The position numbers and the translations under genes were made by a program. A DNA stretch of 64,000 nucleotides from Neofusicoccum parvum (Eukaryota > Ascomycota > Dothideomycetes > Botryosphaeriales > Botryosphaeriaceae). The notes beneath the pieces are model-generated. The model did no database searches, was not told the DNA's origin, and saw only the letters and a list, made by a program, of their open reading frames with translations. The DNA lies in the NCBI GenBank assembly GCA_020912385.1, contig CP087221.1, forward strand, positions 682,001 through 746,000, given 5' to 3'. Shown here piece after piece: positions 44,533 to 55,962 of this stretch (the stretch's first letter is position 1; each line of letters starts with the position of its first letter).

Positions 44533-46638
44533 ATGACGAGGCAACGCCTGAGCTCCCTTTCTTTGACTCCATGTCCATCACCTGCCGACACCGGAGAGTC
44601 TACTACCTCACGTCATATATTTTTAGCAGATGCCGCACGCCCTCCTTTACTCGCCCAATACAGCGCCCGGCTATCATCATCTTCAGAAGCCAGTTTTCAG
44701 TCAGAGGAACCAGCCTCACCAGTCTTCTCTATACCTGATCGACAACCCTCGCGAGTATCGAGGGGTCTGGAAAAGACTATTCCGAGCCTATCCAGGCTGC
44801 GATCGAAAATTTTCACAGACTTTTACATCCTCCTCACAGCTCTTGCGCCGGTCGTTGCTTTCTTCATCTGGTTGGGACATTCTCTGAAGGAACATCGGGA
44901 GATCCAAGTGCTTGTCGGAGCAGGCATTGGAGGCCGGCTTTCTCAATTCGACGCCAAAGCCATCGACTTCGTCTGTGGTGCCGTCTTGGCTCCACTGTTC
45001 ATGGTTCCACTGAACTACCTCTGGTTTGGAAAAGCTCGTACATGCGCTATAAACGAGCAGGGATCGTCCCGCGGTATATCTTTGTCTGTTTTGGCAGAGG
45101 CCAGCAATACTTCCAACGGAACGTACGATCTCGTCAAGCTCTGCAGTTTGTTCTCCGGAAAAACCTGGAGGCTCCTCCTCTTGGGCATACTAGCTTTATT
45201 TGCCGCGCTTGCCAGGACTTCATTCGCCAACATGATTGCTTACGAGTCTTATACCGAGGCTGTGTCCATCCCAGGCTCTGTGGAAGTGAGAATGCTTCAG
45301 GACGAGGCAATCAGCCAGAACTCTCTACCAGACGACATCCTCGACTACCCCAATCGACTCAATTTCAATCCTGCACAAAGTACTGAGACAGAAATACAGG
45401 TTTATAGTTTGTTGAAAAAACTATATGCTAAACAAGCGGTTGAAATGCTTGCGCAAGGCGGGGCGTATGTTAGCGCTAATGCCACGAATAGCTCAATCAG
45501 TCTCCTGCCTGCGTCAGTCACCTCACTGAATATATCGGGATACCGGATGACCCTGGACTGCAACATACTCGACTCTGACATTTCATATGTGTGGATGCTC
45601 CCTAGCGAAGCTCTATCCACTCTCGAGTTTCACATCAAGGACACTTCCTTCACTTATCCCTTCATAGGAACCGAGACGTGGTTGAGTAATCAGTGCGACA
45701 GCTATTCCCTCGATCAGGTGTTCCCTTATGTGGCAGTCAATGACACCGAGGCAATCATTGGCTTTTTGTACGGGTGCGATGTGTCCGGCATAACTTTTTC
45801 TTCGCCCTTCGGCGACATCAGACCAACGGCAACCGTATTCCGCACCAGGAATATTGACTCTGCGTGGACGTGGGGCCTGAAGTGCAAGATCCACCGGCAC
45901 GATGGCTCGATCGTCTACAAGCGAGGCCCAGGTCAACAATGGGATGTATCCGATACAAACATCACTACCGCAACGAACACAGCTCCTGGTTTCTTCGATC
46001 GCTGGGTCAGTATGCTTTGCAATTTCTGGCCCTCAAACCTTGGGGCCTCCGGGATTGGCTGGGCTCTCGTGGATACGCCTACTAGCACTACACAAGGTCT
46101 GAATCTGATGGAATGGCTCTCCGAAAGAATCAACGGCACCGGCCACACAGACATGATCGACTGGACAGCATTCATATCCAACTTCCTTTATGCCGTCGGC
46201 GAGGTCGAACGGCTTACCTATGAATTTGCTGCTGAGGATTCCACCAGAGATCGCCCGGAGTATTTCTACCATGTGGATGCGGTCGAGAACCAACAATTCT
46301 ACCGCATGACCTACGTCCCGGCCCTGTTGTTCGTCGGTTTGGTATGTACATTTGCTGCCGCTGCCATCACCGGAGGCATGGCGCTTTACGCTCGAAACAC
46401 ACGAAGTGCGCGTAGCAGAAGAGAAGTGGATGTGCTGAGGCTTGTGGTTGACGCAGCTGCGGGATTGAAGGAAGACTCGGGGTTGATATCGGAGCTTGCA
46501 GCGGGGGACAAGGGGAAATTGGAGAAATGGGCCAAACGGTACCGGGTCCGGTATGGTGAGGTTGTTGAAGGAGAACATGGTGATCGAGACGTGGCTCTCA
46601 GATTACTCAAAGTTGAGGCGCAAGGGGAGGAAAAGTGA
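44533..46638 (+). CDS. Large fungal membrane protein, unknown function
   Basis: A single-exon, 701-aa ORF. The N-terminal 90 residues are Ser/Pro-rich and presumably cytosolic. Three hydrophobic segments follow at about 96-115 (FYILLTALAPVVAFFIWLG), 143-163 (FVCGAVLAPLFMVPLNYLWF) and 215-235 (LLLLGILALFAALARTSFAN). A long region (about 240-590) with many N-x-S/T sites and several cysteines is predicted to face outside. A fourth segment (PALLFVGLVCTFAAAAITGGMALY) near 600 leads to a charged cytosolic tail. This topology is common in lineage-expanded Pezizomycotina membrane proteins with no assigned role. I recognise no enzymatic motif; a receptor or sensor role would be speculation. Confidence 0.8.
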   Translation: MTRQRLSSLSLTPCPSPADTGESTTSRHIFLADAARPPLLAQYSARLSSSSEASFQSEEPASPVFSIPDRQPSRVSRGLEKTIPSLSRLRSKIFTDFYILLTALAPVVAFFIWLGHSLKEHREIQVLVGAGIGGRLSQFDAKAIDFVCGAVLAPLFMVPLNYLWFGKARTCAINEQGSSRGISLSVLAEASNTSNGTYDLVKLCSLFSGKTWRLLLLGILALFAALARTSFANMIAYESYTEAVSIPGSVEVRMLQDEAISQNSLPDDILDYPNRLNFNPAQSTETEIQVYSLLKKLYAKQAVEMLAQGGAYVSANATNSSISLLPASVTSLNISGYRMTLDCNILDSDISYVWMLPSEALSTLEFHIKDTSFTYPFIGTETWLSNQCDSYSLDQVFPYVAVNDTEAIIGFLYGCDVSGITFSSPFGDIRPTATVFRTRNIDSAWTWGLKCKIHRHDGSIVYKRGPGQQWDVSDTNITTATNTAPGFFDRWVSMLCNFWPSNLGASGIGWALVDTPTSTTQGLNLMEWLSERINGTGHTDMIDWTAFISNFLYAVGEVERLTYEFAAEDSTRDRPEYFYHVDAVENQQFYRMTYVPALLFVGLVCTFAAAAITGGMALYARNTRSARSRREVDVLRLVVDAAAGLKEDSGLISELAAGDKGKLEKWAKRYRVRYGEVVEGEHGDRDVALRLLKVEAQGEEK

Positions 46639-46932
46639 CGTGGTGTTTGGAGGGGGAGTAGCGGGGGACAATGGCGGGCCACACTAATGGCGATGGTGCA
46701 AACCACCACCAGCGACGGCTATTTCGTCATCCCGCCTAGCACGCAGCTGGCAGGTAGACCCTGCATCGTCGGCGCTGGACCCCGCAGCTCGCCCCCACTT
46801 ACGTCGGGAGGATGCGATGACTCAATCACATGGGATTCTCTCTCCAACGTCTTCCTTATTTTCCTGCAATTGACTCCCAATTTCTTTTATCTTTTGTCCA
46901 ACACTCTTCCCGTCTGTCAATAGCCCGTCAAG

Positions 46933-48383
46933 ATGTCCAAAATCAGCAAGATAATCGGCACCCACCGGCCGGACCTTGCGCCATATGAGGCCCTCTACAA
47001 GCACCTCCACGCCACCCCGGAGCTCTCCTTCCAGGAGCGCGAAACGGCCGCCACCATGCGCGACCGGCTGACGGCCCTCTTCGCCTCCTTCCCGGCCCTC
47101 GCGGCCGAGATCCACACCGACATCGGCTCGCACGGGCTGGCGGCGGTGGTGCGCAACGGCGGCGGGCCGACGGTGCTGCTGCGCGCCGACATGGACGGGC
47201 TGCCGGTGGCGGAGCAGACGGGGCTGCCGTACGCCAGCACGCGGACGATGACGGCGCTGGACGGCGCCGAGAAGCCGACGATGCACGCGTGCGGCCACGA
47301 CATGCACATGTCGGCGCTGCTGGCGGCCGCCGAGCTGCTGTGCCGCGCGAGCGCCGAGTGGCGCGGCACCGTCGTGCTGTGCTTCCAGCCGGCGGAGGAG
47401 CTGGGCAAGGGCGCCCAGGCCATGGTCGAGGGCGGGCTGTACGACCGCGTGCCCGTGCCGGACGTGGTCGTGGGCGGGCATGTGATGTTCCAGAAGGCCG
47501 GTAAGGACTTGAGCTCACGGGGGGATGGCCGTGGCGGGATCGCGGAATCTTGATGGTTGAGTGGAGGCTGAGATGCTTCATTTCTTCGCAGGGACAATCG
47601 GCACGCGTCGTGGACTGATGGCTTCGGCGGCGGACTCGTACAAGTGAGCTCCCACATCTCTTCTTTCTGCATATCCTTTCCCACCCTCTTCAGCATCACC
47701 ACTGACCACGCACCAGCCTCACCATCCACGGCCGCTCCGGCCACGCCTCCCAGCCCCACCGCACCTGCGACCCCATCGTCACGGCCGCCCACACCATCAC
47801 GCGGCTGCAGACCATCGCGGCGCGCGAGGTCGACCCGCAGGACGCGGCCGTGGTGAGCGTGGGCTACATCCACGCCGGCGACGCCGTCAACATCATCCCG
47901 GCGGCCGCGCAGCTGGGCCTCGACGTGCGCACCTTCTCGCAGGCGTCGCGGCGCCGCGTGCTCGACGCCGTGCGCCGCATCGTCGACGCCGAGAGCGCCG
48001 CCGCCGGCGCCCCCAGGCTGCCCGAGCTGCTCGAGACCCGCACCTTCCCCTTCCTCGTCAACGACGTCGCCGCCACCGTCAAGGTCGAGGACGTGTTCAC
48101 CGCCCACTTCGGCGCCGACTACAACCCGGACGTGCCGCGCCTGGGCGGCAGCGAGGATTGCGGCATCCTGGCCACCGCGGTCGGGAAGCCGAGCGTCTTC
48201 TTCACCTACGGCGGGACGGATCCGGCGTTGTGGGAGAGGCTGGAGAAGGAGGGTGGGGAGGAGGCGGTTCGGGCGGGCGTGCCGATTAATCATTCAGCGT
48301 TCTTTGCGCCGGTGCTGGGCGCGTTGAGGTATGGGGTTGATGGGTATGCTGGGGGTGCGTTGGCATTTTTGGCAGAGGCATAG
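46933..48383 (+). CDS. M20-family amidohydrolase (aminoacylase/hippurate hydrolase-like)
   Basis: Three exons (46933-47500, 47592-47643, 47717-48383) give about 428 aa. Introns are GTAAGG...TCGCAG and GTGAGC...CACCAG, the second with a CACTGAC branch site. Family motifs are VLLRADMDGLPV (D87), HACGHDMHM (C120 and H122), CFQPAEELGKGA (E155/E156), GGHVMF (H183), the dimerisation-domain strand LTIHGRSGHASQPH, and the C-terminal metal ligand in INHSAFFAP. M20D enzymes hydrolyse N-acyl amino acids or amide conjugates using two metal ions; here a cytosolic N-acyl amino acid or auxin-conjugate-type substrate is possible. The 52-nt middle exon is small but needed for phase and for the conserved GTRRGLMASAADSY segment. 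Confidence 0.92.
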
Positions 48384-49456
48384 ATGTGGTGGTTGGGAGG
48401 TGATTTGGAAGCACTTTTGTAAGCTACTTGAACAGTGTCGACTGTTGGAGTGGTTGGAAATCAAAACTGTATTTATACTTTGCAGACTGATATCTCCAGA
48501 AGTTTGAGGAACATCAAGTACAAAAAGCTATGATGGCAGTCACAATACATGCGGCTACTGCCAATGCGCTGCTGTAGAACCAAAACGCGCTCGTGCAGAG
48601 AGGCAAATCCGAATTCTTCGAAGCAAATTTTTGACTGAAGTTACGGGATAGAGACAACAATATTCATAGTATCCTTAGATGTGTTGTCTCTGATCAGGAA
48701 CCTCCAGGGAAGCCGTGCCCGATTGTCTTGCTCCAGATATTATCGTCCTTTGTTGAAGAGGAAGACGTGTTGTACGTTAGAAAGAAGCTGCTCTGTGGAG
48801 GAAACCCGTCTGACTGGAAGGTGAGAGAGACGACGAGAACTTCAACGTCCGGCCTGGCATATTAGATTCTGGAAAATCAATCAGCGATTAGGCTGCACTT
48901 CGTCCCTTTGGGTGCAGTACTAGAGAAGCGAGTTCCATGCACCTCCACGGCTTGGAAATTATAAGGCTATACGAGGTCAGTTCAGGCAGAAGTCTGAAGC
49001 GTGCCTACCCTCATGGGTAGCTAAAGCATTGACCTGGACGGGTTTGATATTCCATTCACTGCATATTCGCGTCTGTATAAGTGCTTAGCCGCTAATGCGT
49101 GAAGAGCATGTTTTTCTCAAAATATTTCACGAACTGGCCACTGAGTAGGCGTGGAGACTCATGGCTCTCATCTCTCACCCATGCTGTGGTCAACACGCGG
49201 CGCGTCAAGCTGAATGCGGCAGAATCAACCGTGTAGCCTGTATAATTGTTGGTGCACGAGTCCCCTTCATCGAAAAGCCACCAGTCATTGTTCAAAAGAA
49301 TAAACTGTGTATTGCAAATACCCTACTATCAAATCAACAACTTTGATAATTGTAAAATATCCCCTCCCTCTACCAATCAAGACACACGAAAAGTGCTCTC
49401 GCCACATCTTCACCCTAAACCCGTTGCCAACACCATGAAACAGCTTAACCACCCGT
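48384..49456. other. Convergent intergenic region, no gene recognised
   Basis: About 1.1 kb of AT-richer sequence between convergent 3' ends. Short ORFs lack motifs. Confidence 0.5.
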
Positions 49457-51741
49457 TCAGTTTTTCCCATCGTTCTCCAACTGCTGCTCCAAACTCCCAA
49501 AAATATCCACTTCACTCTCCGCCGCCTGGCTTGGCTCAGGCGCCGGCGGTTCCGGTTCCAGCTGCGGTGCCGAATCGACCTCCATCTTCTCCGGGCTCGG
49601 CTGCTGCTCTACTGACTGCTCAGGCACTGGTATTTCCTGCAGCACCTCCTCCTCCTCCACTTTTTTCTCCGGCGTTTTCTCTGGTGTCTTCTCCTTCGCC
49701 GGTTCTTGGGGCTGTTCCGTCATCTGCTCCGGTACGATGATGGGAGCAGGGGCCTGCTGCTCTGTAGCCGGCTCCTTCGTTTCCGTAGGCTGAGGCGGAG
49801 TCGCGGACTTCTTTGCTGCAGGTGTAGGCGACCGCGTTTGGCGCGCGGCTGAGGTCGGGCGGCTGTTGCCCTTTTCGGCCGAGGCAAGCGGCAGATCTGG
49901 GGAGCTTGAGGGATCACGGTCGCCGGAGCCGGCACGTCGCTTCTTTGGGATGATTTGCTCGGGCGCAGCAAGAGGGGCGGGCGGGACGGCTGGTGGTATT
50001 TCAGTAGTGGCCACCGGCGTTGACTCTCCTTCGGGCGGGACGGATGTGGGAGCAGATTCCGTGGCGGCTGGAGCAGCCGCTGGAGTAGGCTGTTCTTCGG
50101 TCTTGGGTAAGGGCGTAGCACCGGCGGGCGTCGGTGAGCCTTCTCTGTTTTCGTCGTCATCCTCCTCGCCCTCTGAGCCATCTGAGCTCCCATCATCGTC
50201 TCCTCCTTCGGCCATCGGTGTGTCTCCTGGAGCGGGCGTACCCTCAGTCTTGATGTTCGGGTCACCGGCCTGTGTTGTGCCATCTGGGTTCGTTATGGTG
50301 CCATTGGCACCTTCGCCAGGCGTGAACATGACCTTCTTGCGACCTCGTCCAGGTCCCTTCTTAGGCTTTCTGCGCGGTGGAGGCGGCCTGCGTCTAGGAG
50401 GCGTTGGTTGGTTTGCAACCACAACGCCTTCAGCGTTGACGACGCCAACACCCTCAACAACGGTGCCTGGGGCAGCTTCTTCCGGAGCAGCTTCCTTCAT
50501 TTCCACGTCTTCCTCGGCTACTTCACCCTCTACCGTTTGACCCTCGGGTACCAAAACTTTGTAGACGTGGACACTTCCATCTGCACCGGTCTTCTTTACT
50601 TTGGTCTCACGCATAGGTCCGCTAGGAACTGTTTGGCCATTGCCACTGGTGTTCCCTGAAAAGGCCGATGGCAGCCCCTTCCTGCGTTTGGCGAGATACT
50701 CTGGTTCTGGTTCTTCTTGATGGCGAGGGACTTGAGCCCACTTCTTCGTGACGTAGCCAGTTTGAGTCTCCTTAGCTTCTTCATCTTCCTCGCCCTTCTC
50801 CTTCTCGTCCTCATCGGGCGGCGTGGGTAATTTGTAAAGCCTGCCTGCACGAGCGGCTCGTAGTAAAATTTGACTATGATCGGGAAGTAGGTGCGAGTCT
50901 CGCGGCAGTGGAGGTTCAGGCCAGTCATCCTTGGACAACGGTTGTTGGGTTTGATTGGCTGCTGGTCCAATAGTGGTCTCGGCTTGTCGCCATTGCCGGA
51001 TGGGTAAACCTTCGAACACGTCATGGTCAACTTGACCACGACCGGACCGGTTGCTTCGACCACTGGGGCGGAACTATGGAAAGGTCAGCAACAATATTCC
51101 AGCCTAGATCTCTAGGCAGAATAAGGAGACGACGAGAAATTGACAGTGCCGCATGGTTCAGGTTTTCCAAGAAAGTTGGTAAAGAATATAATGGGCAGCG
51201 GATGATCCAGGATGGCGGCAAAGACAGCCTTGGACTAAGGAAACGGTGCTTTCGGCGGCGGCAAGGACAAAAAAGGATCTTGATTAGACTGAAGCTGGGA
51301 GGCACACCATTGATGGCCCTTGCAAGTAATGCGATCCACGGATTCCCCTCCTGACTGGTTGACGTGGGTAATCCGGAGGAAGACGATACGCGTGAAAACA
51401 AAATCCGGTGCATGGAACAAGAGACGTAAGGTACGAAGAGAGAAAAGATGAGATGAGATAGAGAGTGAGGAGACATGATAAAAGTGGAGCTGCAATAGAG
51501 TAGCTCCCGATCAAGTCGCGACATTGAGATGAAGGCGCTGGTGAAGGCCTTATGATGTTTGGTGTCGCCAGTAACTCCAGAATACTGTTGAGGTTCAGGC
51601 AAACAGGGTGGGGTCCAAGCCCATTGAGGCTCAAGGTCCAGGTCCAGGTCCAGGTCCAGGGCGAATCGGCCAGATCGGGGGTATGGGGCGCGTGTACGTG
51701 TGAAAACAGAAATGAAAGCAAGTATGACTCACCGGTGCCAT
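49457..51741 (-). CDS. Pro/Glu-rich nuclear-type protein with basic AT-hook-like tract
   Basis: The main exon (51073-49457) is 538 codons plus stop. It is open upstream of its first candidate start (a GTG, so not real). A tiny first exon at 51741-51733, ATGGCACCG followed by GTGAGT, joins it in phase across a 659-nt intron ending CCATAG, giving MAP then FRPSGRSNRSGRGQ and about 541 aa. The N-terminal 90 residues are conserved-looking (VFEGLPIRQWRQAET, PRDSHLLPDHSQILLRAARAG). The middle has a basic tract, RRRPPPPRRKPKKGPGRGRKK, like an AT-hook/HMGA element, and the rest is Pro/Glu/Thr-rich and disordered. I infer a nuclear, chromatin-associated protein; the family is not recognised. The N-terminal exon assignment is tentative. 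Confidence 0.7.
51635..51660. repeat. (GGTCCA)4 microsatellite in a long intron
   Basis: Four perfect GGTCCA units plus two bases, located within the 659-nt intron of the Pro/Glu-rich protein gene. Confidence 0.85.
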
Positions 51742-52274
51742 GCTGAATGGGGTCGCGCACACCGTCTCGAGCGAGCGCCGTGCGGTGAAGGGATGGGAGA
51801 GCGACCGACAGAGGAGCGCGGCGCGTGGGATGGGTGAGGGAGCTGCGGTCGTCGCGAGTCTGCGGCGCCCTGCACGTGTTGTTGTTTCCAGCCGAGTCCG
51901 TGCGCGGACCCGTGCGTGACTAAGCAAATCGCGTTTTTGCCCGCCGCCGCACTCGCCCTGCGACGGCTGGGCGTCTCACGAGCTGCAATTGGGCTTGCGC
52001 GCACACGCTGCCAGCGGAAATCGTAAGTGCCTCTGTATTATCGCTGATGTACACGCATACGCCTTCCAGCACTATCCTATAGATACAGTTCCAGCGGAGA
52101 TTGATATCAAAATGCCCGAGCCCCGTCAAGTGCCCTCCGTGCCCGTGAATTACAGAAATGCCTTTCCAACCAAACCCATGCAGACTAGTCCCAGCTGTGC
52201 CACGGGCGTCAGAATTGCTCCCATGAACTGTGCGTCGCTGACCGGCGCAGGCGTTGTTGTGATTTGCGGAGAAC
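51742..52274. other. Intergenic region between minus-strand genes
   Basis: 3' flank of the Isd11 gene and promoter of the Pro/Glu-rich gene. No gene seen. Confidence 0.5.
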
Positions 52275-53026
52275 TCACCCAGTGTCCTTCTGCCTAACGA
52301 TTCCTCCGTCCCGGCCCGTCTGCTTGCCGGTATTGCCGCCTTCTACTACTAACCGATCCAGTTGGTAGAATTGGCTGATAACAGTTTGCCTCTGTGCACG
52401 CCGGATATTAGCAGTTGTTCACGGTCAAATACAAGTGTTGGGCTTCGGCGGTGCTGCACCCGATCGCCTCCGCGGAGGAGACGCTGGCACTCGAAAGGCG
52501 GTTTGGAGGATGTGGCTGCGGACAGCAGTCATCCCCTTGCCCCGCTCATGTCTTAATGGGCTTTGCCCAAACAGAATGTCTCTTAGGGTGCGCCGGGCGG
52601 GAAACACTGAGGTCCGCCTCCAACCGAATGCGCGGAACAACGCACCTTCAGACTCTGCAGCTCCTTCAATCCCTTCGATATCGCATCTTGTATCTCTCGC
52701 GAGTCGGTCAGGCGCTGGTTTGCGCGGAAAGAGTCCTTTGTTCGGCGGATCGCATATTCGCGGAAGTTGTAGGCGGCAAACTGGCGGCCCTGGCGGAGGA
52801 GCGAGCGGTACTAGGGGACGGCGAGTGTCAGCAGAGGTTCGAGACGGTAATACACACTGAAAGAAATCGACCGCAAGGAAGATTCGACTGCGAAAGGGCG
52901 ATATGCGATTTACGGAGGCGCGAAGCTTGATGACGAATGCGAAGGCAAACACTGCGACGCGGGCGGTGGCAGGCGACTCACCAATGACCGCGCTTGATAT
53001 GCGGTGTCTGCTGCGGCTCCGGCCAT
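52275..53026 (-). CDS. ISD11: Isd11/LYRM4, LYR-motif iron-sulfur assembly protein
   Basis: Three exons (53026-52982, 52810-52646, 52391-52275) join in phase to a 108-aa protein that no single ORF reveals. Introns are GTGAGT...CCCTAG (171 nt) and GTGCGT...GCACAG (254 nt). The LYR motif (residues 15-17) is split: Leu is the last codon of exon 1 and Tyr-Arg open exon 2. The core reads [20 protein letters not shown], followed by [17 protein letters not shown]; the C-terminal helix is [17 protein letters not shown]. This matches Isd11, which binds and stabilises the mitochondrial cysteine desulfurase Nfs1 together with acyl carrier protein. Length is normal for fungi. It is an essential housekeeping gene in yeast. 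Confidence 0.88.
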
Positions 53027-53457
53027 GACGATAGTGTAGCGCGCGGGCTGATCTGGAGCGTTGGTGCTGAGAAGGCGGGCGATGGCGGAGAGGTGTCGCG
53101 CGGCGTTTATGTCATGGAAAAGAGCTCGCTCGAAGGCGCATCCTCGGTGCGCGGAATAGCTGCGGAGATAAGGGCCCGAAACCCTAGCACCTCAAAAAAT
53201 CACCACCATCGGTCGCCCATCGTCGCACACACAGCTGCGCCTTTAATAGTTCATCTGATTTGCTACACCGGGTGCTTTTTAATGCGCATTTGCACCGCCG
53301 CGCCGAACTACCAGAAATTGGCTCTGTCAGCCTGATATCCTTAAAAGCAAGCCTAAGAAGTCCTTAGCCCCACCAACGCCAGTTATGCTCCCAAATACAT
53401 TGGCCACCCACGAACCCGTAGCTTTGTCGTTTTGTACATCTCCGGACCTTGAATACT
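53027..53457. other. Intergenic region between ISD11 and SF3A1 genes
   Basis: Promoter of ISD11 and 3' flank of the SF3A1 gene. Nothing else seen. Confidence 0.5.
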
Positions 53458-55017
53458 TCACTGCTTGAACTTTTGGTGGATTTGGCGGATCTGCTCCTGG
53501 ATGTTCATGCCCTGCATCTGAGCCATCTGGGCTGCATCCGCGTTGGTCGGCTGTCCATCGTATCCGGTGGCCGCCCTCTTCCTCCTGGCCTCCTCCTCGG
53601 CAGTTATGCGTGCGCCAGTGGCCGGGTCGAAGATGTCGTCGCGCTGGCTGGCAAGACGCTTGAGGTTGTTCGCTACGTCTTGTGTGGAAAGGTTGCTGGT
53701 GGCGTAGCGGGCGTCGGCCTTGGCCTTCTGTTCCTTCCACTGCGGGTCCAGAAGCTCGACTGTGAAATTCTGTTAGTATCTTACAATAAAACGAGAAACT
53801 GGTAACTTACTCCTCATGTGTTGCTCCAAATCGTCGACATCTATCAACTGATGACAGTTCGGGCACGGGACCTGGGTAGTGGCCTTGCGCTTGGCTTGCG
53901 CCCTCGGCACATAGTCGCTCCTGATCTTCATCTGCGGTGGGCCCGCCTTGGCCGCAGCCTGCGCCTGCTGGGCCCTCTCCCTCTCCAGCTGTCTCTCGCG
54001 AATGAGACGCTCCTCCTCTTCCTCTTGTGCCGTACGTTGAGGGCCGTAATCGGTCGAATAGGTTGCTTGGGGCTGGGGTTGGTATGGCAAGACCTGAGGC
54101 GGGGGCATCTGGACGGCAGGAGAGGGCTGGTTCCACTGAGAGAGGTCCTCGTCGGGCATTGCCTCTTCGATGCGCATGTTATGCGGGCGGAGTGACATGG
54201 CAGCCTTCTGTTCTAGTGAGGCGCTCTGCAGGTCGGAAAGCGTCGCAGGAGGGGGCAGATCCGTCTGCTCATCGGCATCGGTGAAGAGCACCGTCTCGAC
54301 CACGACGAAGTCATGCCAGTCGATCTCGGCGTAAGCGACACGCTCGCTCTCGGCCTCCTGTTCCTTCTTCTCACGCTGCTTCTCCATGTACTTGACCCAC
54401 TCGGCACGGGCCATGGCCTTTTCCAGCATGTTGAACTTGTTCTTCACATTTACCTCCAGCTGCGCCTTGCGCGCTTCCTCCTCCTCGGCAGACAAGAGTT
54501 CCTTGTATTGCTCAACCAGACGGTTGAAAAACTGGTTCAGGCTGTGCTGCGGGCGGAGGAAGTCAAACTGCGAGTTGCTGGCCTCTCTCTGAGCGAGTTG
54601 GGTGGTGAATGCGCGTCCGTTCTTCGCAGTGAAGCGAGCGGTTAGTTTGATGACATCCAGATCCTGCGCGTTGATGTTTGGCATACGTGCAGAGAAGTGG
54701 AACTCGGGAGGCTCGGTCGGGCCCGATGGCTTGGACGGCTGAGGGGCACCGTCCTCACCAACGCGTCCCGCGCCAGCTGCAGTTCCGCGGCCACTCTTGT
54801 TCTCGTCAATGCGCCACTGGAAGAAGGGCCAGAACGCGTCGTCCTCGAAGACGAAGGAGAACTTCGGGTTGCTCTTGTGGTTCGCACGAAGGCGGTCGAT
54901 GAAGGCGCGTCCATTGCGGGCGACGTAGCCAGCGGTCTTCTCGATTGTGTCGTGGAGCTCCTTGGGTGGGCGAATGACACCCTGCGGCAGCTCGCTCGCG
55001 GGGGCAGGAGTCGCCAT
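53458..55017 (-). CDS. SF3A1: Splicing factor 3A subunit 1 (Prp21/SF3a120)
   Basis: Exons 55017-53811 and 53759-53458 give about 502 aa. The 51-nt intron GTAAGT...CACAG joins LEQHMR to IELLDPQWKEQK, restoring the conserved RISLLDPRWKEQK-type segment of SF3a120. Two SURP domains are visible at about 24-70 (TIEKTAGYVARNGRAFIDRL) and 120-170 (VIKLTARFTAKNGRAFTTQL). A charged coiled-coil follows, then the EIDWHDFVVVETVLF segment that contacts SF3a60/SF3a66. A CxxC-x-H-like motif (CPNCHQLIDVDDLEQH) lies near 385-403. The C-terminus has no ubiquitin-like domain, as usual for filamentous fungi. The protein is part of the U2 snRNP SF3a complex, needed for branch-site recognition in the nucleus. The ATG at 55017 is preferred to 55032 because MATPAPASELP matches orthologs. 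Confidence 0.93.
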
Positions 55018-55962
55018 GGCGCAGGCTTGCAACGGTTCGGTGGCGGGTGCGGATACGAAACAGACCGTGCAGCGTCGGCGGTGGGAGGAGCTTTAGGAGT
55101 GGCGGACGTGTGTGGGGCGCGGGCGTCGAGTGCTTCGCCGTCGCATGAGCACGAAGGCGGCGCTGCGCGAAGCTGTCGAAGATAGATCCAAACGCCAAAC
55201 ACGCCGCAGCGTTAATCCGGCACCGAGCGGAGCGGAGCGGAGCGGAGACTCTTGGCTCCAGTCAATGCGTGCCAGGGTCCCGACGCGCCGCATCGCCTGC
55301 TCAGGGGCCATGCAGATTCGGCAGAAACGCAATGCCTGGCCGCAGAGGCCATTGATGCCGATCAGCTGTCCCGCTGGCTCCAATGCCTGGCGATGCTTGG
55401 CACACAGTAAGCTGGAGCGCGACGGCGCGCTCGCGCTAGCAGCAGGCTGCGACGCGTCCGAGCCGGTCCCAACGAGGAGCGAAACAACGCGGAGAGGCAT
55501 GCATCGGATGGCCGCGAAAAATTTGGGCAGACCCGGATCGCCATGCAGCTCATATCCTTCACATGCCTGCGCGTGGTGCATGTTGCCGGCACCCCGCCCC
55601 GCCGTGTGCAAGCCTCGGCGCCATTTGCTCTATTTTTGAGAGCTTGCGCAGTGGCCACATTTACATTGCGCGGCAAGGGAGATCGCCCAGCGAATCCCCT
55701 GGCCCTTCGAGAACTCCATCGCAACACTCGTCCCACCGCGGCCAGGTGTCTTCTTCGCCTTCTCGTCATTCCTTCACGCCTTTTCCTGTCTCCTCCACCT
55801 GCCGCTCCGCCCACCCACCTTTCAATTGCCTGCCCACGCTTGCACGCGTGGCCCCGCTCACCGTCCGCCGTCTCCCATCAGCCTAGGCCAAGCCGTAGCA
55901 TGCCTGTCGCGAATCAGCCTCAACTCTAGATTAAACTCTGAGCATACTACGGCACACTCGCC
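55018..55962. other. Divergent promoter region of SF3A1 and PMT2
   Basis: Nearly 1 kb between two divergent housekeeping genes, with a GAGCG microsatellite (55225-55247) and a C/T-rich leader before the PMT2 start. No credible gene. Confidence 0.5.
55225..55247. repeat. (GAGCG)4 microsatellite
   Basis: Four GAGCG units followed by GAG, in the SF3A1/PMT2 divergent promoter. Confidence 0.85.

Noticed and set aside
52425..52952. 175-codon minus-strand ORF
   Set aside because: It reads through both ISD11 introns in other frames; the spliced LYR protein explains the region.
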